A stretch of DNA of 9,643 bases from contig MUKB01000060.1 in NCBI GenBank assembly GCA_002049785.1, positions 1 to 9,643 of the forward strand. Direction: 5' to 3'. A program made the translations under genes and the position numbers. Positions 5,263 to 9,643 of the stretch are shown piece by piece. Every line of letters starts with the position of its first letter. Within the stretch, counting starts at the first letter, position 1. This DNA is from Caldifarciminota bacterium 4484_100. GTDB lineage: Bacteria; Hydrothermota; Tepidihabitantia; SM23-42. A model generated the notes under the pieces. The model saw nothing but the letters and a program-made list of their open reading frames with translations, did no database searches and was not told where the DNA came from.

Positions 5263-7419
5263 ATGGCAAAAAAGGAAGATGTTGACCTTTTGACCGAACT
5301 TGAAGAGAAACTGGCGAAGCTTGAAAAGGCTGAGAATGATTTGGCTACGAAGAAGAAGGAGCTGGAAGAGGTGGAGAAGAAACTGGCTGAGACCTATTCC
5401 AGTCAGATGGAGGTGGCGGCTGAGGTTGAGGATTTAAAGAAGGAACTTCAACAGTTGAAGAAACAGGAGAAGGAACTCAAGGCTTCAGTCAAGGATATGG
5501 AACGGGGTGCCCAGAAGGTGAGCGTGACCCAGAAAGAGGTTTCAAAACTGAGTAGTGAACGGGATAAACTGGAGAAGAATATTAAAGAGCTGAATAAATC
5601 GGTTGAGAAATTGAGTGGTGAAAAGGAGAGGCTCAAAAATCAGGTGAATGAATTGAAGGGGAAACAGTCAGAACTTTCAAAGCAGGTCGCCTCGCTCGAA
5701 AAAGAGCTTTCAAAGAAAGAGAAGGACTATTCTGAAGTAGAGAAGCGTTATAATGAATTTAAGATTAAGGCTGAGGACTTGAAGAATGAGTATCAGGAAC
5801 TTGACCAGACACTCCGCAGTGCCCTGTCTGATCTACGCACAACTGAAAAGGATTTGAAGATAATGGGTGAGGAGAAGACCGCTTTGATGAAGGAACTTGA
5901 TACAGTAAAAAAGACACGGGAGAAGGAAGAGGCGAGGTATGAGAAGTTACATAAGGAGGTAGAGGAGCTGACCGCAAGGGAAGAGGAGTTGAAGAGCAGC
6001 ATCAAGGAGATGCAGGATGAGAAACCTGAATTGACCAAGGAACTTGAAAATTTGAAAGACGAAATTGAAGAAAATTCAAAGGTCGCTGAAGAGTTGAAAG
6101 AAGAGATAGCCGAACTCACTGAGAAACGGGATTCATTGCGTAAGGAGAACGAAGAGTTTGCAAAATTGAAAGAGGAGTATGATGAGGTTGCCAAGAATTT
6201 AGAGAAGATGAAGAGTGAGGAGACTGAGTTGGTATCGAATATCTCATCGTATGAACTTGAATTCAAAACCTTGGAGTCTTCATTCCAGGAGATGGATGAG
6301 AAGTATAAGAAGACGAAGGCGGAGAATGAGAAATTGAAGAAGGAACTCAACCGCGCAAATAAGGAACTGGAGCAGTTGACTGAGAAGATTAAAAAATTGC
6401 AGTCGGAGGAGAAAGAACTTGCTCCGAAGGTTTCAGAGCTCAAGAAGAAAGAGAAGGAGTTGCGTGACATTGAGCCCAAATACGAAAAGGTGAAAGAGGA
6501 TTTTGAGGTCAAAAAGGCTGAGGCGATAGAGCTTGGAAAATCTATTGAGCTTGCCAAGAAGAAGATTGAGGAGCTGAAGCCCCAGGTTTCAGAACTGGAA
6601 AAGGTTGATAAGGAGTATAAAACGAAATCTGAGGAGTTGAAAAAGATCGAAGAGAAGTTGATGTCCAGTAAGTCCCAGCTTGAGGAGGTAGAAGGGGAAT
6701 ATAAGAAGATTACTGAAGAGCTACCAAAGTTGAAGAAGGAATACGATGAGATAAAGAATGCGGTTGAAGAGGATAGAAAGATAAAAAGGTTACTTGAGAC
6801 CAGGAAGAAGGAGCTTTCACTTATTGAAGGGAAAATTACTCAGCGTGAAGAGAAGATAAAAGAGTTGACTGATAAACTCGAACTGCTGCGCAAGGAAGAA
6901 CAGAAGGCGGTATCAGATTTGAATAAAGAGACACAGGAACTCTTAAAAGAACGTGATAAGTGCCAGGGTGAGTTGAATGAGCTGGAGAAGAAGAAGGAGG
7001 AACTTGAGAGTAAGCTCAGCGATCTGAAGATTGAGACTTCAGAGGTTGAGGGTAAGATTGAGAAGGCGAAGGTTATTGAGATGGATATGCTTTCAAAGAT
7101 TGAGAAACGGCGTAAAGAACTCATCAATATGAATGCTGAGATCGAAGAGAGGAGCCGGGTACAGGAGGCACAGATTGAGGCCCTTAAAAAAGAGGTTGTG
7201 GAATTAGAGAAGAAGAAAAAAGAGGCGGTTGCCATAATAGCCAAGGCAGATGAGATGAAGGCGAACCTTATGCGGATAAAGGGCGAACGGGATAAACTTG
7301 ATAAAGAGATCGCTGAGAAGAATAAAGAATTGAAGAAGATTAAACTCTTCATTGCAAGATTGAGGGAATCCCAGACCGGTTCAAAAAAGAGCGAAAAGAA
7401 GGACCAGATTTCGTTCTAA
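5263..7419 (+). CDS. 718-aa Lys/Glu-rich coiled-coil protein of unknown function
   Basis: Almost the whole protein is a charged coiled coil with heptad-like spacing of Leu, Val and Ile (for example DLLTELEEKLAKLEKAENDL near the N-terminus). There is no Trp, only one Cys, and no signal peptide or membrane span. Prolines cluster between about residues 253 and 487 (DEKPEL, LAPKV, IEPKY, LKPQV, ELPKL), which may mark kinks. No ATP-binding Walker A or ABC signature is visible, so it is not an SMC or Rad50 ATPase despite sequence resemblance to their arms. The C-terminal 15 residues are a polar tail (SGSKKSEKKDQ-like). It begins 8 nt after the chemoreceptor/SBP fusion gene and is 23 nt before the YitT gene, so co-transcription is likely. 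A cytoplasmic scaffold or filament role is possible but inferred. Confidence 0.8.
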   Translation: MAKKEDVDLLTELEEKLAKLEKAENDLATKKKELEEVEKKLAETYSSQMEVAAEVEDLKKELQQLKKQEKELKASVKDMERGAQKVSVTQKEVSKLSSERDKLEKNIKELNKSVEKLSGEKERLKNQVNELKGKQSELSKQVASLEKELSKKEKDYSEVEKRYNEFKIKAEDLKNEYQELDQTLRSALSDLRTTEKDLKIMGEEKTALMKELDTVKKTREKEEARYEKLHKEVEELTAREEELKSSIKEMQDEKPELTKELENLKDEIEENSKVAEELKEEIAELTEKRDSLRKENEEFAKLKEEYDEVAKNLEKMKSEETELVSNISSYELEFKTLESSFQEMDEKYKKTKAENEKLKKELNRANKELEQLTEKIKKLQSEEKELAPKVSELKKKEKELRDIEPKYEKVKEDFEVKKAEAIELGKSIELAKKKIEELKPQVSELEKVDKEYKTKSEELKKIEEKLMSSKSQLEEVEGEYKKITEELPKLKKEYDEIKNAVEEDRKIKRLLETRKKELSLIEGKITQREEKIKELTDKLELLRKEEQKAVSDLNKETQELLKERDKCQGELNELEKKKEELESKLSDLKIETSEVEGKIEKAKVIEMDMLSKIEKRRKELINMNAEIEERSRVQEAQIEALKKEVVELEKKKKEAVAIIAKADEMKANLMRIKGERDKLDKEIAEKNKELKKIKLFIARLRESQTGSKKSEKKDQISF

Positions 7420-7442
7420 GATTCCCCTGATTACTGTAAAAG

Positions 7443-8387
7443 ATGAAAGTTTTGTTTATCATAATCGGCGGATTTGTTATATCTGTTGCATACACCGCAT
7501 TCCTGATTCCCGCTAAGATTGTTCCGGGAGGGGTAACCGGTATATCTATGATCCTCCATTTCCTCTGTGATAGTCCAGTAGGTGTAGTGACAATTTTACT
7601 CAACATTCCTCTCTTCTTTATTGCCCTCAGGGTGCTGGGGCTGAGTTTTAGTTTTAAATCAATAATTGCAATATTTTATACAAATCTTTTGATTGATCTC
7701 TTAACCTATACTGTGAAGATTCAAACACCCACCCATGATAAGATACTTTCTTCAATCTACGGCGGGATACTTCTGGGTATCGGTCTGGGACTGGTCTTTC
7801 GGGGTGGTGCAAGCACCGGTGGCTCTGATATTGTGGGGCAGGTGCTCAATCGTTATACAAACCTCTCTGTAGGAATGTGGATTATGATTGTTGACTTTGT
7901 AGTGATAAGCCTGGCGGGTTTCACCACGCATTCAATAGAATTGGCACTTTTAGGATATCTTTCTCTTTTTCTTTCTTCAAAGATTATCGACTTGATCCTC
8001 GAAGGGATTGATTATGCCCGGGCTGCTTTTATAATCAGTAATAAATCCGATAAGATAACTGATGAAATTTATAAAAAGATGAAGCGGGGGGTGACGGTCC
8101 TTGATGGTTATTCACCGTTTACGAAACAGAAGAGGCCGGTTATAATGTGTGTCATTACAAAAAAAGAAACACCATATCTGAAGTCGTTGATCAATGCAAT
8201 TGACCAGAATTCATTTGTGATTATTACCGATGTATTTGAGGTATTAGAAAACATCATCCCTCTCATCCCTGGATCTTCTCCAATGAACTTAAAAGAGCAG
8301 ATGGGGTTATTGAGCCGGGCGAGGTCGTTGATGTTTATAAAGGGAAGGTATATTTGGGCCGGGGTTTTTATAACCCCCATTCATTGA
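7443..8387 (+). CDS. YitT-family membrane protein with an out-of-frame C-terminal tail
   Basis: The first 268 residues match the YitT (DUF161 plus DUF2179) family: FLIPAKIVPGGVTGISMIL near 20-38, several hydrophobic helices (about 2-22, 26-42, 47-67, 71-90, 103-123, 142-185), the FRGGASTGGSDIVGQVLNRY segment near 119-138, and a C-terminal soluble domain with RGVTVLDGYSPFTKQKRPVI and ending SFVIITDVFEVL. These are inner-membrane proteins whose transport role is poorly defined. The family usually stops a few residues after 'DV.EVLG'. Here the frame runs on 46 codons after base 8246 with no family resemblance, over DNA that in another frame encodes the RlmI N-terminus. The true end appears lost, probably by a small deletion at the yitT-rlmI junction. 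The in-frame TAA at 7437 makes ATG 7443 the first possible ATG; no clear Shine-Dalgarno is present. Confidence 0.8.
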   Translation: MKVLFIIIGGFVISVAYTAFLIPAKIVPGGVTGISMILHFLCDSPVGVVTILLNIPLFFIALRVLGLSFSFKSIIAIFYTNLLIDLLTYTVKIQTPTHDKILSSIYGGILLGIGLGLVFRGGASTGGSDIVGQVLNRYTNLSVGMWIMIVDFVVISLAGFTTHSIELALLGYLSLFLSSKIIDLILEGIDYARAAFIISNKSDKITDEIYKKMKRGVTVLDGYSPFTKQKRPVIMCVITKKETPYLKSLINAIDQNSFVIITDVFEVLENIIPLIPGSSPMNLKEQMGLLSRARSLMFIKGRYIWAGVFITPIH

Positions 8388-8716
8388 TTGCGGTTCGTCG
8401 CTATAGTGATGGGTCTGTAGATTTTGACCAGGTGTTTGTAGACCGCTCGATTGCGAGTGCCTGGGAATACCGAAAGAGATATATCAGCGATAGTAGCTTT
8501 CGCCTCGTCTTCAGCGAAGCCGACAATCTACCCGGTTTAATCATTGATAAATACGAAGACAATTTTGTTATTCAAATCCACTGCTACGGGATGGAAATGA
8601 AGAAAGATTTGATTATCAACTCATCTTTTTTGTTATACCGGGGGTTTTTCACTCTATGGGGCAAGAGGAGGTGCCCTCGCTGTTCTGGGAATCGACTCAT
8701 CAAGGTATGCCTGTGA
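8240..8716 (+). pseudogene. rlmI: rlmI remnant, 5' part (PUA domain), no start codon
   Basis: The frame opens after TGA 8237-8239 and reads IRKHHPSHPWIFSNELKRAD, then VIEPGEVVDVYKGKVYLGRG and FYNPHSLIAVRR, the PUA-domain start of RlmI, the S-adenosylmethionine-dependent enzyme that makes m5C in 23S rRNA. LVFSEADNLPGLIIDKYEDN and VIQIHCYGMEMKKDLIIN follow, as in family members. No ATG, GTG or TTG precedes TTG 8354, which lies inside the PUA domain, so the normal first 15-20 residues and the start are missing. RlmI resemblance ends near 8620; the codons to TGA 8716 (KRRCPRCSGNRLIKVCL) are an out-of-frame reading of the methyltransferase part. A near-perfect 9-bp duplication (8254-8271) adds 'SHP' inside the normal HHPWIF motif. 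Confidence 0.8.
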
Positions 8717-9119
8717 GCTTGCGCGTAAAAATGCGGTGCTCAATAATTTCACTAATATCGAATTTTCCTGTAGTGATGTCTTTGAATTCTTAAGATCAGA
8801 TAGAAATTTCTACGATATGATTATTCTTGATCCACCTTCATTCACAAGGTCGAAGCGCGAGGTTTTTGACGCATTGCGAGGTTATAAAGAGGTCAACCTC
8901 CAGGCAATGAAGCGGTTGAAAAAGGGTGGGATACTTGTAACGACCTGCTGTTCATACCATATTGATGAAGCAAATTTCTATAAAGTATTAAGGCAGGCAG
9001 CACTTGATGCCCGGGTGAACTTGAGGGTTATCGGCAGGGCGATTCAATCTCCGGACCACCCGATAGTTTTGAATATGCCGGAGAGTTTCTATCTGAAAGC
9101 TTTTTATCTTTTGAAATGA
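8613..9119 (+). pseudogene. rlmI: rlmI remnant, 3' part (methyltransferase domain)
   Basis: In a frame different from the 5' part, open after TGA 8610-8612, the DNA encodes LFCYTGGFSLYGARGGALAV and LGIDSSRYACELARKNAVLN, the SAM-binding motif I region. IILDPPSFTRSK (motif IV) and GGILVTTCCSYHI follow, with the C-S pair at the catalytic-Cys position of this m5C family. SPDHPIVLNMPESFYLKAFY then ends at TGA, the usual RlmI C-terminus. Between the 5' part (KKDLIINSSF) and LFCYTGGF, family members have some 70-85 further residues, including the 'GQKTGFFLDQR' segment, and these are absent. The two remnants total about 290 codons against roughly 390-400 for intact RlmI. Initiating translation at TTG or GTG codons near 8736 would give only a motif-I-less fragment. 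Non-functional as it stands, unless the assembly is faulty. Confidence 0.8.
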
Positions 9120-9167
9120 TAGAAATTAAGACGAATATAGGTTATTCTTGTTTGTCTGATTCTGGTC

Positions 9168-9188
9168 ATACTGAATTTATTTCAGCAT
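9168..9188. repeat. Short palindrome, arms ATACTGAA/TTCAGCAT
   Basis: Inverted relative of the hairpins at 1552 and 1687 with loop TTTAT and one mismatch in the stem. It lies 49 bp after the rlmI stop and is followed by a T-rich array, so it could serve as a weak terminator. Confidence 0.7.
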
Positions 9189-9253
9189 CTCTGGTTTATC
9201 TCGTTTTTCTCGTTTGTCTGGTTTTTCTCGTTTGTCTGGTTGAAAAGATTTAG

Positions 9254-9296
9254 ACCCTGAAACAATACTGAGATTCTTCAGCACAGGGTTCAGGGT
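9254..9296. repeat. 43-nt nested palindrome, arms ACCCTGAA/TTCAGGGT
   Basis: Perfect outer arms at 9254-9261 and 9289-9296. It is the inverted homologue of 1842-1884, with paired substitutions that keep the stem intact. Confidence 0.75.
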
Positions 9297-9314
9297 GACA
9301 ATACTGGCAATGTC

Positions 9315-9335
9315 ATGCTGAACTCGGTTCAGCAT
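9315..9335. repeat. Short palindrome, arms ATGCTGAA/TTCAGCAT
   Basis: Perfect 8-bp arms at 9315-9322 and 9328-9335 with loop CTCGG, preceded by GTC and followed by CTC. It has the same arms as the ATAAA-loop hairpins on the left but a CTCG-type loop as at 1723. Confidence 0.8.
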
Positions 9336-9393
9336 CTCTAATTTAATTCTTTTCCAATCACTTTTAACCTTTTCCTTTTAACTTAATTTTGAG

Positions 9394-9414
9394 ACCCTGA
9401 AACAAGTTCGGAAT
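9394..9414. repeat. Hybrid, imperfect palindrome ACCCTGAA ... TTCGGAAT
   Basis: The left arm is of the ACCC type (9394-9401) and the right arm of the CGGAAT type (9407-9414), so two stem positions no longer pair. It looks like a recombinant of two palindrome variants. Confidence 0.6.
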
Positions 9415-9643
9415 GACAATGTTATTATCCAGAATCAATCTTTTAATTCCGAAATTCGAAATCCGAAATGGTTTGCTGGTTTTTCTCGTTTTTCTTGTTT
9501 CTCAGGTTTAATAATAACTTAATGACTTAATTACTTAATGACTCTCGCTGTTTCAATGACTTAATAAATGACAAATGATTTTTCAATGACTCAATGACAT
9601 AATGACTAAATGTTTTTCAAGTATCGACTATTTTATTAATACC

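Larger units (their letters stand above)
9120..9643. repeat. Gene-free right spacer, inverted relatives of the left spacer repeats
   Basis: No coding content was seen. A 9-bp array (9189-9241, TCTCGTTTT/TCTGGTTTA type) ends with TCTGGTTGAAAAGATT (9235-9250), the reverse complement of the lead-in at 1617-1632 and 1747-1762. A second array lies at 9475-9510. TAATGACTT-like arrays fill 9513-9611. Bases 9585-9609 are the exact reverse complement of 1436-1460 (25 bp). An 18-bp block of the left spacer, ATTAAGTTAAAAGGAAAA (1482-1499), recurs inverted near 9368-9386. No classical stem plus T-run terminator for the plus-strand unit was recognised. Confidence 0.8.

Noticed and set aside
5793..6557. 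254-codon open frame on the minus strand
   Set aside because: It is the complement of the Lys/Glu-rich coiled-coil gene; the Ser/Phe/Leu-rich translation is what GAG/AAG codons give when read backwards, and it has no ribosome site.
6840..7352. 170-codon open frame on the minus strand
   Set aside because: Same composition artefact opposite the coiled-coil gene, Ser/Phe-rich with no family resemblance.
8354..8716. Independent 120-aa gene
   Set aside because: The TTG start sits inside the PUA domain of RlmI and RlmI sequence continues upstream in the same frame; it is a fragment of rlmI.

Overview
The window fits a Gram-negative-type bacterium of the FCB/WOR-3 (Stahlbacteria-like) sort. The evidence is a secreted Omp28-like protein with a C-terminal 'IFDVTGRLVRS' sorting-type tail, a second secreted protein starting 'ENLITNGDFE', and long low-GC spacers full of short palindromes. 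The phylum is inferred from protein style, not from a marker gene. UGA is an ordinary stop at the end of the rlmI remnant, so no global recoding is apparent.

Left part, minus strand (1-1363): a promoter and two tandem genes for secreted proteins. The first (1314 to 386) is an Omp28-related protein with a thioredoxin-like N-terminus. It carries an in-frame UGA exactly where the first Cys of a CxxC motif belongs (U-G-T-C), which could be selenocysteine or a nonsense mutation. A frameshift in a C run separates its C-terminal sorting-type tail. The second gene (366, running off the left edge) encodes a signal peptide and a beta-rich 'NGDFE' domain.

Spacer (about 1364-1986): no gene. It holds short palindromes, 9-bp tandem arrays and TCATTAAG-like arrays.

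Centre and right, plus strand (1987-9119): a consensus sigma70-type promoter drives tRNA-Met(CAT). Only 8 nt after the tRNA starts a 1049-aa protein that joins a cytoplasmic chemoreceptor-like coiled coil to a family-5 solute-binding domain, with no export signal. Next, closely spaced, come a 718-aa pure coiled-coil protein and a YitT-family membrane protein. The YitT frame then runs into a decayed rlmI (23S rRNA m5C methyltransferase) that lacks its start and an internal block.

Right spacer (9120-9643): again no gene, with the same repeat families mostly in the opposite orientation, so the tRNA-to-rlmI block is bracketed by inverted related repeats.

The first two proteins of the plus-strand unit look like cytoplasmic sensor/scaffold components; their joint role is unknown. 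Several apparent lesions (Omp28-like gene, yitT end, rlmI) may be real gene decay or assembly indels; the sequence alone cannot tell.
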